This document shows positions 37,071 to 47,445 of a stretch of 64,000 nucleotides of DNA, piece after piece. This stretch comes from DASRHD01 sp035485575 (lineage in GTDB: Bacteria > Verrucomicrobiota > Verrucomicrobiia > Opitutales > Opitutaceae): contig DATHNW010000033.1 of NCBI GenBank assembly GCA_035485575.1, forward strand, positions 62,001-126,000. Direction: 5' to 3'. The position numbers and the translations under genes are program-made. A model generated the notes under the pieces. That model had not been told where the DNA came from. It saw nothing but the letters and a program-made list of their open reading frames with translations, and made no database searches. Position 1 is the first letter of the stretch; each line of letters starts with the position of its first letter.

Positions 37071-37964
37071 TCAATGGCCCGCGTCCTTGTGGCCGCCGTG
37101 GCTGGACTCATCATGATGGCCATCGCCATGGTTGCAAAGGAGGCCAATGTAAACACTGACCAGCAGCATGAAGACGAATGCCTGCACAAAGCCGATGAGC
37201 ATTTCGAGGAAATAGAACGGCACCGGCAGGCCCCACTTTTGGATGCCGCTCATGGCATGCATGAGGTTTTCACCGCCGAAAATATTGCCGAACAACCGGA
37301 AGGAGAGTGAAATCGGGCGGAACAGGATCGAGACGATCTCAATCAGGCCGGCTGCGAAGAAGATCAGGAAAAGCGGATAATAGATGAAGGCGGGGGTTTC
37401 CTTCTTGCTGGCCTTGTTGCCGAAGATGTCCTTCAGGACCACCATCGGGCCGGCGTAGCGCATGATGAAATAAAACCACGCCACAAACGCCACCGTGGCG
37501 AGAGCGATGGTGCCGTTCATGTCGGCATGGGCCGGCCGGACAAATTCCATCCATTCACCGGTGGCATGGCTTCGCATGTAAACCGTGCCGACGCCGGGAA
37601 AAAGGCCGCTCCAATTCTGGATCAGGATGTAGGTGAACAGCGTGAGCAGCAGCGGGAAGGCATAGGGCGCCACTTTCCGGCCGACAATGGGCGAGATGAG
37701 TCCGCGAATGCCTTCCACGAGATTTTCCACAATGGCCTGGCCGCGCGAAGGCACGAGCTTCGGCTTTCTGATGGCCAGCCGGACAATGATGATGAAGACG
37801 GCCGCCACGGTCCAGCTCGTGAGCATGCTGTTTGTCACCGGCAGCGGGCCAACGTGAAACAGCGGCTCGGCGATCGGCGCCACGCCGGTTTCACCCGCGA
37901 AGGCCGGCGCGCTCGTGGCAGCCAGCAGGAGCGGGAGAGAGAGAAGTTTGTTGAACCGTGACAT
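37071..37964 (-). CDS. atpB: ATP synthase Fo a subunit
   Basis: The 297-residue stator subunit forms the proton half-channels. It has an N-terminal export-like segment (LLSLPLLLAATSAPAFAG), several membrane helices, the essential Arg in SLSFRLFGNIFGGE, and a final helix ending IGFVQAFVFMLLVSVYIGL. A His-rich tail (HGDGHHDESSHGGHKDAGH) follows, which is unusual. ATG at 37964 was chosen over upstream extensions. It is the first gene of the operon; no atpI gene precedes it. Confidence 0.95.
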   Translation of the reverse strand: MSRFNKLLSLPLLLAATSAPAFAGETGVAPIAEPLFHVGPLPVTNSMLTSWTVAAVFIIIVRLAIRKPKLVPSRGQAIVENLVEGIRGLISPIVGRKVAPYAFPLLLTLFTYILIQNWSGLFPGVGTVYMRSHATGEWMEFVRPAHADMNGTIALATVAFVAWFYFIMRYAGPMVVLKDIFGNKASKKETPAFIYYPLFLIFFAAGLIEIVSILFRPISLSFRLFGNIFGGENLMHAMSGIQKWGLPVPFYFLEMLIGFVQAFVFMLLVSVYIGLLCNHGDGHHDESSHGGHKDAGH

Positions 37965-38003
37965 GAACGCGCGGAGGCAGATGGAGAGCTTTAAAAGGAT
38001 AAC

Positions 38004-38033
38004 TTGGTAGGCTGGGAGCCCTAGGGGCGTCAA
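38004..38033 (-). promoter_or_regulatory. Candidate promoter of the ATP synthase operon
   Basis: On the minus strand a TTGACG element (38028-38033) is followed after 18 bases by TACCAA (38004-38009). The -35 box is good and the -10 box poor. It lies about 40 bases upstream of the atpB start codon, between trmB and atpB. Confidence 0.35.
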
Positions 38034-38102
38034 CCCCTGAAAATTACGTTACCTAATAGCCATGGCGGTAATTAGCCACAACGTTAACCAACCTTGGACA
38101 AC

Positions 38103-38708
38103 TTATGACGCCGCCGTCCGCTCGGCGACCAATGATTGGTAGGCAGGCGCCCGTTGCTGAAAGACGGTGGATTCTTCGAAAGGCCAGGGCGCAGCAGGGT
38201 CGAGCCGCCAGGCGGAATGGGCGGCCAGAACCGCAGTGGCTTGGGTGAAATAACCGCGGTGGTCGGTGCGAAAATAAAAACGCATCCCCTGCCCCGTCCG
38301 CATTGCAAGCTCTTGGAGGAAAGAGGATTGAAGCAATCTGTTCTTATGGTGGCGGCGCTTGGGCCACGGATCGGGGAAAAGCATGAAAATCGCCCTAAAA
38401 CCCGCGTCCGCCGGCAGAGCCGCGAGGAAATCAAGCGCCTCGGCGTGAAAAAAATGCAGGTTGGCCCCCGCGGCGCGGTCCCGCTTGCGGACAGCCCTCG
38501 CGATACGCTCGGCGCTCACGTCAAAGCCGAGGCAAAACTCATCTGGATGCGCCGCAGCGTAGGCGGTGAGAAAATGCCCGTGGCCGCAGCCGATTTCGCA
38601 GACGAAGCGCGCCGCCGGAGGCAGCACGCCGGCGAGCGCAGCGCGCAGGTCGGCGCGGCGTTGGGCGACCAGTGCGAGATGCGCAGGGCTGGGGGCGGCG
38701 GTTTCCAC
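38103..38708 (-). CDS. trmB: tRNA (guanine-N7-)-methyltransferase
   Basis: TrmB methylates N7 of G46 in tRNA variable loops. The 201-residue product shows the Rossmann loop CEIGCGHGHFL, and the family hallmark FPDPWPKRRHHKNRL, plus the C-terminal FYFRTDHRGYF. The start is GTG at 38708. Length is slightly short for the family. Upstream sequence to phoR (170 bases) holds a small repeat-like CACAACGCAAAGACGC tract. Confidence 0.93.
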   Translation of the reverse strand: METAAPSPAHLALVAQRRADLRAALAGVLPPAARFVCEIGCGHGHFLTAYAAAHPDEFCLGFDVSAERIARAVRKRDRAAGANLHFFHAEALDFLAALPADAGFRAIFMLFPDPWPKRRHHKNRLLQSSFLQELAMRTGQGMRFYFRTDHRGYFTQATAVLAAHSAWRLDPAAPWPFEESTVFQQRAPAYQSLVAERTAAS

Positions 38709-38878
38709 GGCGAGTATTCACAACGCAAAGACGCAAGTGGCGCGAAACGCGAGCGCGGGTTGGAAAACTTTCCGCCGGCGCCGCCAAAATACCCCGGAAC
38801 CTTTTCAAAATCTCCCCGCAGGATGGCCCGGACACCGCAGAAGAGGGTCCCCTGCCCTGCGGGTCACGGAAAAAGTTC

Positions 38879-40131
<1,253 letters not shown>

Positions 40132-40144
<13 letters not shown>

Positions 40145-40851
40145 GCCTCGGATTTGCGCTCGGCCATGCGGTACCCGACCCCGCGGATGGTCTCGATCCA
40201 ATCAGCCTCGGCGCCGAGTTTTTCACGGAGCCGGCGCACATGCGTGTCCACCGTGCGTGTCTCGATCTCGGTTTCGTAATTCCAGACGTTGATCAGAAGG
40301 TGTTCGCGCGTCTGCACGCGGCCACGGCGCTCCATAAGGAGATGCAGGAGCTTGAATTCGGTGGCCGTGAGATCGAGGACTGTGCCGTTCACAGCCACCT
40401 CGTGGCGGTCGACATCGATGACGATCTGGCCGACTTGCAGGCGGCGCTCGGGCGGCGGGGCGCCCTCGGCAACGCGGCGGAGGATGGACTGGACCCGCAG
40501 GACGACTTCCTTCGTGCTGAAAGGCTTGCTGAGATAATCGTCGCCCCCGGTCTCGAGGCCGGCGATGCGGTCGGCTTCCTCCGCCTTGGCGGTGAGAAAA
40601 ATGACCGGCACGCGCTTGAGCTTCGGATCGGCGCGAAGCATGCGGCAGATCTGAATGCCATTCAGGTCGGGCATCATCACGTCGAGGATGACGAGGTCGG
40701 GCAGAAAACTGCGCGCGAGGCCAATGCTGCTATTTGGATCGTTGAGGGTTTCGACCTGAAATCCCTTCGCCTTGAGATGATAGGCGACGAGCTCGGTCAC
40801 ATCCGACTCGTCATCCACTACCAGGATTTTTTTTGCCTTGGGCTCCGACAT
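40132..40851 (-). CDS. phoB: PhoB/OmpR-family response regulator
   Basis: The 239-residue regulator has a receiver domain with acidic pocket VVDDESD, phospho-acceptor Asp in LVILDVMMPDLNG, and Lys in YLSKPF, then a winged-helix DNA-binding domain (DLTATEFKLLHLLMERRG, RTVDTHVRRLREKLG, IRGVGYRM). ATG at 40851 is chosen as it starts MSEPKAKKILVVDDE. It precedes and overlaps phoR. The role in phosphate control is inferred from the pairing and from similarity of both halves. Confidence 0.9.
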
Positions 40852-40943
40852 GGCTCCGAGTTTAAGCAGCAGAAGGGCGGATGCTAGCGAATTTACGGCC
40901 GTTGCCGGATTGTTACGAATGCCACGATCCTGTGACGAAAGCC

Positions 40944-42830
40944 TCAATTTTGCTCCGATGCGGTCCCGGCTTTGCGCGCCGATTCGATAAGTACCATCAG
41001 AATGCTGATATCCGCCGGGTTCACCCCGCTGATGCGGCTGGCCTGGCCGAGCGTGTAAGGCCGGGTCTCGGCCAGTTTGAGCGCACTCTCGCGGCGCAGG
41101 CCGCGCACGTTAAGATAATCAATGGCCTCGGGGATGCGAATCTTCTCCACCTCGCGCAGCTTTTCGATCTGCCGCAGCTCACGCGAGAGATAGCCGCGAT
41201 AAGCTACACGATAAAGCGCTTCCGCGCGCACCGCCGGGGATTCCTGCAGAAATTCCGGTGGAAACACCAACTCCCCTGCCCCGTCGCGCCGGACCAGATC
41301 ACCAAAAGTCTTTCCTTGATAACGAGTTAATTCAAAAAAATCAGCCCAATATTCAATTTGCGCCTTTTTTTTGGCGATATTCGTTAAACGGTTTTCAGAC
41401 AATAATTTATAATTTTTGGCGTGATGCAGAAGCCGCAATTCGGCACTGCCATGATTAAAGAGCAGCCGGTGCTCCGCCCGGCTAGTGAACATGCGATAAG
41501 GCTCGTTGGTGCCCTTAGTTACGAGATCATCAATCAAAACACCGATGTAGCCCTCGTGACGCTGAATAATAAGCGGTTCTTCTCCCCTAACCTTTTGCAC
41601 CGCATTGACTCCCGCAATAAGACCCTGGGCTGCTGCTTCCTCGTAACCTGAAGTGCCGTTGATCTGGCCGGCAAAAAACAGATTTCCCATCTTGCGCGAT
41701 TCAAGGGAAGGAAAAAGCTGGGTCGGGGGCGCAAAGTCATATTCGACCGCGTAGGCCGGCCTGAGCAAATGCGCCTTTTCCAAGCCAGGCACGCTGCGCA
41801 CCATCTTTAGCTGAACATCGAATGGCAGGCTCGTCGAAAGGCCATTGACGTAGTATTCATTGGTGTTGCGCCCTTCCGGCTCGAGGAATAGCAGATGGCG
41901 CGGCTTGTCCGCAAAGCGAACAAATTTGTCTTCGATGCTCGGGCAATAGCGCGGCCCTACCCCAACGATCTCACCGCTGTACATTGCTGATTGATGGAGA
42001 TTTGCGCGAACAATCTCGGCCGTTTCGGCCGTCGTATGCGTCATCCAACAGGAAACTTGATTGGTGCCTGGCTGCCATCCAATGCGCCCCTCGCCCGTTT
42101 GTTCCACGTGGAACAAATTCCCGTCGTCACGGGTGTCGTGAAAGGCAAATGGCGTTGGTTTTGCGTCGCCCTTTTGCTCCTGCATCTGCGTAAAATCAAG
42201 GCTGCGGCCCAACAATCGCGGCGGCGTACCGGTCTTCAGCCGTCGTAGTTCGATGCCGGCTTCCTCCAAGCTTCCCGACAAAGTCCGCGCACTGAAATCA
42301 CCCAAGCGTCCGCCTTCGTTTTTGTTTTGGCCAATATGCATCAGGCCACGCAAAAACGTGCCAGTGGTAATGATCACGGTTTGCCCGAGAAAATCGATAT
42401 CGAGATTTGTTCGGCATCCGATCACTTTACCGCCTTTGAAAATCAGCCCGGTGACCGTAGCCTGGAAAACCTGCAGATTAGGCTGCAACTCCAAGGTATG
42501 CTTTAAGCGAAATTGGTAGGCTTTTTTATCGCACTGGGCTCGCGGCGATTGAACTGCCAGTCCTTTGGACTCATTAAGCAGCCGAAACTGAATTCCAGTG
42601 AGATCCGTATTGATGGCCATTTCGCCGCCGAGCGCATCGATCTCCCGAACCATCTGGCCCTTGGCTTGGCCGCCGATGGCCGGATTGCAGCTCATCTGGG
42701 CAATCGTGTCGATGTTGCCGGTCAAGAGCAGGGTGGAGGCGCCCATACGCGAAGCCGCCAGAGCGGCTTCCACGCCAGCGTGACCTGCGCCGCAAACGAT
42801 GACGGCAAACGGTATCTCGTTGTATATCAT
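40944..42830 (-). CDS. mnmG: tRNA uridine 5-carboxymethylaminomethyl modification enzyme
   Basis: MnmG (GidA) is an FAD protein that with MnmE modifies U34 of tRNAs. The 628-residue product has the FAD loop VCGAGHAGVEAALAASRMG, the conserved SCNPAIGGQAKGQMVREIDALGG and PAYAVEYDFAPPTQL, and GTSGYEEAAAQGL. Length is right. mnmE lies upstream with about 60 bases between them. Most of the gene, about 41290-42830, is clearly lower in GC than both neighbours, while its last 300 bases are GC-rich; the protein nevertheless looks intact. Confidence 0.96.
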   Translation of the reverse strand: MIYNEIPFAVIVCGAGHAGVEAALAASRMGASTLLLTGNIDTIAQMSCNPAIGGQAKGQMVREIDALGGEMAINTDLTGIQFRLLNESKGLAVQSPRAQCDKKAYQFRLKHTLELQPNLQVFQATVTGLIFKGGKVIGCRTNLDIDFLGQTVIITTGTFLRGLMHIGQNKNEGGRLGDFSARTLSGSLEEAGIELRRLKTGTPPRLLGRSLDFTQMQEQKGDAKPTPFAFHDTRDDGNLFHVEQTGEGRIGWQPGTNQVSCWMTHTTAETAEIVRANLHQSAMYSGEIVGVGPRYCPSIEDKFVRFADKPRHLLFLEPEGRNTNEYYVNGLSTSLPFDVQLKMVRSVPGLEKAHLLRPAYAVEYDFAPPTQLFPSLESRKMGNLFFAGQINGTSGYEEAAAQGLIAGVNAVQKVRGEEPLIIQRHEGYIGVLIDDLVTKGTNEPYRMFTSRAEHRLLFNHGSAELRLLHHAKNYKLLSENRLTNIAKKKAQIEYWADFFELTRYQGKTFGDLVRRDGAGELVFPPEFLQESPAVRAEALYRVAYRGYLSRELRQIEKLREVEKIRIPEAIDYLNVRGLRRESALKLAETRPYTLGQASRISGVNPADISILMVLIESARKAGTASEQN

Positions 42831-42889
42831 CAACTTAAATCACTGAAAAGCAAGAGCTTACCGTGATTCAAGCGCTCGCGCAAGGGCGT

Positions 42890-44242
42890 TCATTTCCCGA
42901 TGCAAAAAGTGGCAAATAACCGGTCGAGCATCTGTTCATTATCCACTTTGCCGGAAATTTGCCCGAATGCGTCCAAGACTCCGCGGAGATCGCTGGCCAG
43001 CAATTCGGCCGGTTCGTTCGCCACCAGCTTGGTACGGGCGGCCGCAAGGCATGCCTTGGCCCGGCCAAGCGCATGGGCGTGGCGCGCGTTGATGGCGATG
43101 GCGTCTTCGCCGGTTTCGGAACGAAACGCATCGGCCTTCGCCGTGATGGCGGCACGCAATTCGTCGAAGCCAGCCCCCGTGAGCGCGGAAACGCGAACGA
43201 TGTCGAGCCCGGCCGGCGGCGAGGGCAGGGCGGAAGGCGCGAGATCGATCTTGTTGATCACGGCCAGCGTGATGGCCGGCGCGAGGCGCGCGGCCAGGAC
43301 GGCGGGCAGGGCGGGGCAGGGGCGCGCGGCGTCGAGCACAAGCAGGATCAGGTCGGCCTCGGCGGCGCGTTCCAGCGTCTTCCCGATGCCGAGCTGCTCG
43401 AGCCCGGCCGCCGTCGGGTTGAGCCCGGCTGTATCAATTAATCGGATACAATGTGCGCCGAGAGCCGCCGGTTCCTCGAGAAAGTCGCGCGTCGTGCCCG
43501 GCTCGGGGCTGACCAGGGCGCGCTCGCGGCCAAGCAGGCGGTTGAGCAGGCTGCTTTTGCCCGCATTGGGTTCGCCGACGATGACGGTCTTCACGCCGGT
43601 GCGGAGCATTTCGCCATAATGGCTGGTGGCGAGGAGCCGGTCGGTGGCCCGGGCCAAGTCTTCCAGCCCCCGCGCGAAAACCTCCCGGTCCTCGGGCGGC
43701 AGATCCTCCTCGGGAAAGTCGATGTAGGCCTCGATCCGCGCGAGCAGGCCGAGCAGGGCGTCGACCAGCTCCTGCAGGCGCCGGCCGAGCGCGCCGCGCA
43801 GCTGCTGGTGCGCGGCAGCCAGGGCGCGTTCGCTGCGCGCATGGATCAGGTCCATCACGGCCTCGGCCTGGCTGAGGTCCATCCGGCCGTGAAGAAAGGC
43901 GCGCTGAGTGAATTCGCCCGGCGCGGCGGGGCGGCAGCCGCGCGCAAAGAGATCCTCGAGGATTTTTTGCGCGATGAACGGGTTGCCGTGGCAGGAAATC
44001 TCCAGCGCATCCTCACCGGTATGGCTGCGCGGAGCCTGAAAAACCGTGAAGAGCACTTCGTCCACGAGATTGCCGGCGTGATCGCGGTAATCCGCCTGGC
44101 GCGCATGGCGGGGCGGGGGAGCGGACCCGAAAATCTCCGTGGCGAGCGCCGCGGCGCGCGGTCCGCTCACCCGCACGAGGGCGAGCGCGGCCGTGCCGGC
44201 CGGAGTGGCGAGCGCCGCGATGGTGTCGCTGAAAACAGGCAT
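42890..44242 (-). CDS. mnmE: tRNA modification GTPase
   Basis: MnmE (TrmE) forms a complex with MnmG for U34 modification. The 450-residue product has the N-terminal tetrahydrofolate-binding domain (DTIAALATPAGTAALALVRVSG), a G domain with GEPNAGKSSLLN, DTAGL and NKID, and the C-terminal catalytic FCIGK. ATG at 44242 was chosen over TTG four codons earlier. GC content is high, unlike mnmG. Confidence 0.96.
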   Translation of the reverse strand: MPVFSDTIAALATPAGTAALALVRVSGPRAAALATEIFGSAPPPRHARQADYRDHAGNLVDEVLFTVFQAPRSHTGEDALEISCHGNPFIAQKILEDLFARGCRPAAPGEFTQRAFLHGRMDLSQAEAVMDLIHARSERALAAAHQQLRGALGRRLQELVDALLGLLARIEAYIDFPEEDLPPEDREVFARGLEDLARATDRLLATSHYGEMLRTGVKTVIVGEPNAGKSSLLNRLLGRERALVSPEPGTTRDFLEEPAALGAHCIRLIDTAGLNPTAAGLEQLGIGKTLERAAEADLILLVLDAARPCPALPAVLAARLAPAITLAVINKIDLAPSALPSPPAGLDIVRVSALTGAGFDELRAAITAKADAFRSETGEDAIAINARHAHALGRAKACLAAARTKLVANEPAELLASDLRGVLDAFGQISGKVDNEQMLDRLFATFCIGK

Positions 44243-44311
44243 CGCCCCAAGCAACGCCGCCCGCGCGTCATTGCCAAGGAAAAGCGCGGGGTGCCCCTGC
44301 CGGCGGCGGGC

Positions 44312-45376
44312 TTATTCCGCCGATTCGCCGCCGGTGATGACGGCCCCGCCAGTGACGTTCACTTTCTCAAGCACGGCCTTCGCGATTTTCTCAGCCAATT
44401 CGGGCTTTTCTTTCAGTGCTGCCTTGGCGGCGTCGCGGCCCTGGCCGACAAGCGCGCCTTCATAGGCGATCCACGCGCCTTTCTTTTCGAGAATCTTATG
44501 TTCAAGGCCGAGGTCGAGGAGCGAACCGATCTTCGAGATGCCCTCGTCGTACATGATGTCGAATTCCACCTCCGTGAAGGGTGGGGCGACCTTGTTTTTC
44601 ACGACCTTGATCTTGGTGCGGTTGCCGATGACCTTGCCCTCGGGGGTCTTGATCTGGTCCTTGCGGCGGATGTCGATGCGGATCGATGAGAAGAACTTCA
44701 GCGCGCGGCCGCCCGACGTCGTTTCCGGGCTGCCGAACATGACGCCGATCTTTTCGCGGATCTGATTGGTGAAAATGCAGACGCAATTCGTCTTGCTGAC
44801 GACGGCCGTGAGGCGGCGCATGGCCTGGCTCATGAGGCGGGCCTGCGAGCCGACGGTGGCGTCGCCCATCTGGCCGTCGAGTTCGGCCTTGGTGATCAGC
44901 GCGGCGACGGAGTCGAGCACGATGATATCGATGCTGTTGGAGCGGATGAGCGTCTCCATGATGTTGAGCGCGTCCTCGCCGCTGTCGGGTTGGGAAACGA
45001 GGAGGTCGTCGAGGTTCACGCCGACGACGCGGGCGTATTTCGGATCGAGTGCATGCTCCACGTCGATGAAGGCGGCGAGACCGCCCTTTTTCTGCGCCTC
45101 GGCGATGACGCTGAGGCAAAAAGTGGTCTTGCCGGAGGATTCCGGGCCGTAGATCTCGATGATGCGGCCCTTGGGCAGGCCGCCGACGCCGAGGGCGAGG
45201 TCGATCGCCAGCGAGCCGGTCGAGAGCGTCTCGATCTTCATCTTCTGGTTGCTGCCGAGGCGCATGATCGAGCCTTCGCCGAACTGCTTGGTGATGGCGG
45301 AGAGGGCGAGCTCGATGTGCTTCTCGCGCCCAGGGGAGGCGGGCGCGGCGGCTTTGGCGGTGGCTGTTTTGGACAT
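44312..45376 (-). CDS. recA: Recombinase RecA
   Basis: RecA forms filaments on single-stranded DNA for homologous recombination and SOS induction. The 354-residue product has Walker A GPESSGKTT, the IDVEHALDP segment, and the L2/DNA-binding part TNQIREKIGVMFGSPETTSGGRALKF. ATG at 45376 gives the normal start; about 50 extra in-frame codons upstream are not typical. I see no clear LexA box. Confidence 0.98.
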   Translation of the reverse strand: MSKTATAKAAAPASPGREKHIELALSAITKQFGEGSIMRLGSNQKMKIETLSTGSLAIDLALGVGGLPKGRIIEIYGPESSGKTTFCLSVIAEAQKKGGLAAFIDVEHALDPKYARVVGVNLDDLLVSQPDSGEDALNIMETLIRSNSIDIIVLDSVAALITKAELDGQMGDATVGSQARLMSQAMRRLTAVVSKTNCVCIFTNQIREKIGVMFGSPETTSGGRALKFFSSIRIDIRRKDQIKTPEGKVIGNRTKIKVVKNKVAPPFTEVEFDIMYDEGISKIGSLLDLGLEHKILEKKGAWIAYEGALVGQGRDAAKAALKEKPELAEKIAKAVLEKVNVTGGAVITGGESAE

Positions 45377-45479
45377 GGCAAAAAGGCGGTTGAGGGTTGA
45401 AACAAAAATCTGGTGCGCAGGCTGGAGCTTTCCCCGGGCGAGGCAAGCGCACAGCACGGAACCGCGCGTTTTACGCGGC

Positions 45480-45839
45480 TCAGTGCGGCGGCGAAGGCGC
45501 TTTGAAGACAAACGCGAAGACCACTGCAAGCAGGATCAGCCCGAAACTCACCGCGTAGTTCCACGTCAGCCGCTCGCGCAGCACCAGCCACGCAAAAACG
45601 ACGAAAACCATCAGCGTGATGACTTCCTGGATGACCTTGAGCTGGTAGCCGCTCAGGCCGTTGGCGAAGCCGATGCGATTGGCCGGCACCTGGAAGCAGT
45701 ATTCAAAAAAGGCGATGCCCCAGGACATGAGGATGACGACCCAGAGGGATTTGCCCTCGAAGACCTTGAGCCGCAACTGGCCGTACCAGGCGAGGGTCAT
45801 GAAAATATTCGAACAGGTGAGCAGAAGGATGGTTTTCAT
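45480..45839 (-). CDS. DUF486 / DMT-like small membrane protein
   Basis: The 119-residue protein has four hydrophobic helices (MKTILLLTCSNIFMTLAWYG first) with the DUF486-type pattern FMTLAWYGQL, FEYCFQVPANRIG, and LRERLTWNYAVSFGLI. The family resembles half-sized drug/metabolite transporters; substrates are unknown. Its ATG overlaps the stop codon of the upstream epimerase (ATGA), so the two are translationally coupled. Confidence 0.82.
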   Translation of the reverse strand: MKTILLLTCSNIFMTLAWYGQLRLKVFEGKSLWVVILMSWGIAFFEYCFQVPANRIGFANGLSGYQLKVIQEVITLMVFVVFAWLVLRERLTWNYAVSFGLILLAVVFAFVFKAPSPPH

Positions 45840-46840
45840 TTTTTGTAGCCGTAATAACCCTGAAACCACTCTACGAACAGCCGCAACCCCTCCTCGAGCG
45901 GTGTCTTCGGCACGTAGCCGATGGCCGCGTTCACGCGCTCAAGGTTTGCAGATGTGGCAGGCACGTCGGCGGGCTGGGGCGGCAGCAGATTGATTTGCGC
46001 GGGGCGGCCAAGCAGCTGTTCGAGCATGCGCACGAAAAGCAGCACCTCCACCGGGCGGTGGTGGCCGAGGTTGAACAGACGGAAGGACGGGTTCGGCAGG
46101 CTCGCTGCGGAGGGAGCCGATCGCCCGGCTGCCGGGTAGAGCAGGGTTTTCAACACACCGTCGACCACGTCGCCGATGAAGGTGAAATCGCGCTGCTGGC
46201 GGCCCTCGGCGTAAAGATCGATCGGCCGGCCTTCACAGATGGCCTGTGCAAAGAGGGTGGGGGCGGTGTCTGGCCGGCCCCACGGCCCGTAGACGTTGAA
46301 GAAGCGCAGGCCGGTGAGGTTGAGGCCAAAAAGGTGCGCATAGCTGTGCGCCATCACCTCGTTGCTCTTTTTCGTGGCGCCATAAAACGAGAGGGGGTGG
46401 CTGGTGTCGTCGTCCTCCGCAAAAGGCACTTTCGCCGTCGCGCCGTAAACGCTGCTCGACGAGGCGAAGACGCAGTGCTTCGGCGGGTGCGCGCGGCAGG
46501 CCTCCAGGACATTGCAAAAGCCGACGAGGTTGCTCTGCACGTAGGCCGCGGGATTTTGCGCGCTGTAGCGGACGTTGGCCTGCGCGCCAAGGTGCACCAC
46601 ATAGTCGGGCCGGAAGTTTTTGAAAATCCCGCCGAATCCCGCCGCGTCCGCAAAATCCGCTTTCATGAAACGAAAGCTCTCCAGCCGCTCCAGCTCCGCC
46701 AGCCGCGCGCGCTTCAGCTCGACCGAGTAATAATCACCCAGGTTGTCGAGGCCGAGCACCTCGCAACGCTGCGTGGACGCAAGTCTTTGGCAGACATGAA
46801 AGCCGATGAAGCCAGCCGCCCCGGTCACGAGGATTTTCAT
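45836..46840 (-). CDS. NAD-dependent UDP-glucuronate 4-epimerase-like enzyme
   Basis: The 334-residue short-chain dehydrogenase has the NAD loop TGAAGFIGFHV, DNLGDYYS, SSSSVYGA and the catalytic Tyr/Lys in SFYGATKKSNE. The combination HLGAQANVRYS and GPWGRPDTAPTLF matches the subgroup that interconverts UDP-glucuronate and UDP-galacturonate (CapI/LspL type). It probably feeds envelope polysaccharide synthesis. The exact sugar is inferred. Confidence 0.82.
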   Translation of the reverse strand: MKILVTGAAGFIGFHVCQRLASTQRCEVLGLDNLGDYYSVELKRARLAELERLESFRFMKADFADAAGFGGIFKNFRPDYVVHLGAQANVRYSAQNPAAYVQSNLVGFCNVLEACRAHPPKHCVFASSSSVYGATAKVPFAEDDDTSHPLSFYGATKKSNEVMAHSYAHLFGLNLTGLRFFNVYGPWGRPDTAPTLFAQAICEGRPIDLYAEGRQQRDFTFIGDVVDGVLKTLLYPAAGRSAPSAASLPNPSFRLFNLGHHRPVEVLLFVRMLEQLLGRPAQINLLPPQPADVPATSANLERVNAAIGYVPKTPLEEGLRLFVEWFQGYYGYKK

Positions 46841-46986
46841 TTTGAGGCGTGCCTACCGCATGTCGCGCAGGGGGGCTAGGAAAATCGCGCCCGGGCGCCC
46901 TGTGAAAAATTTCCAAACTTCCTCTTGAATGCCCGCAATCCGCTCCTATAGGTTGCAACACTTTTCACCTCGGTCATCGTTCTTGC

Positions 46987-47322
46987 ATGAAGATCAAAGC
47001 CTATCTCAAACCGTCCTGCGGCTGGTCCAATGGCGTCCGCGCCATCCTGCGCAAACACAATCTCCCCTACGATGACATCGATATCATCAACAACCGCACG
47101 AACTACGAGGAGATGGTGCGCAAGTCCGGCCAGCCCCTTTCGCCCTGCGTCGAGATCGACGGCGTCATGCTGGCCGACATCTCCGGCGAGGAAGTCGAAA
47201 ACTACCTCCTGGCCAACGATCTTGTGAAACCCAGCGATGCCGAAGCCGACGCGCCGACCAACGCCGCCTGCTCCGACGAGGAACACGCCAAAATGGCCAC
47301 CAAAACGATCCGTTTCTTCTGA
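46987..47322 (+). CDS. Glutaredoxin-like monothiol protein
   Basis: The 111-residue protein has a glutaredoxin fold: KAYLKPSCGWSNGVRAIL with a single-cysteine CGWS active site, then SPCVEIDGVMLADISGEEVENYL (the cis-Pro region). An acidic extension at the C-terminus holds another Cys. A role in thiol redox or cluster transfer is plausible. A strong terminator follows, so it is separate from gltB. Confidence 0.82.
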   Translation: MKIKAYLKPSCGWSNGVRAILRKHNLPYDDIDIINNRTNYEEMVRKSGQPLSPCVEIDGVMLADISGEEVENYLLANDLVKPSDAEADAPTNAACSDEEHAKMATKTIRFF

Positions 47323-47353
47323 CGCTGAGAGCACGCCGCACATAATCCTCCCC

Positions 47354-47390
47354 GGCCGCTCTCGCGTTAACCGAGACCGGCCCTTTTTTT
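47354..47390 (+). terminator. Rho-independent terminator after the glutaredoxin gene
   Basis: An 11-bp stem with one mismatch (GGCCGCTCTCG against CGAGACCGGCC) around a CGTTAAC loop is followed by C and seven T. This is a convincing terminator between the glutaredoxin gene and gltB. Confidence 0.85.
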
Positions 47391-47445
47391 GCCCGCGCAT
47401 CACGCCGCCGCCCACCTTCCGACCCAACACCAGCCCGCTTCCGTC

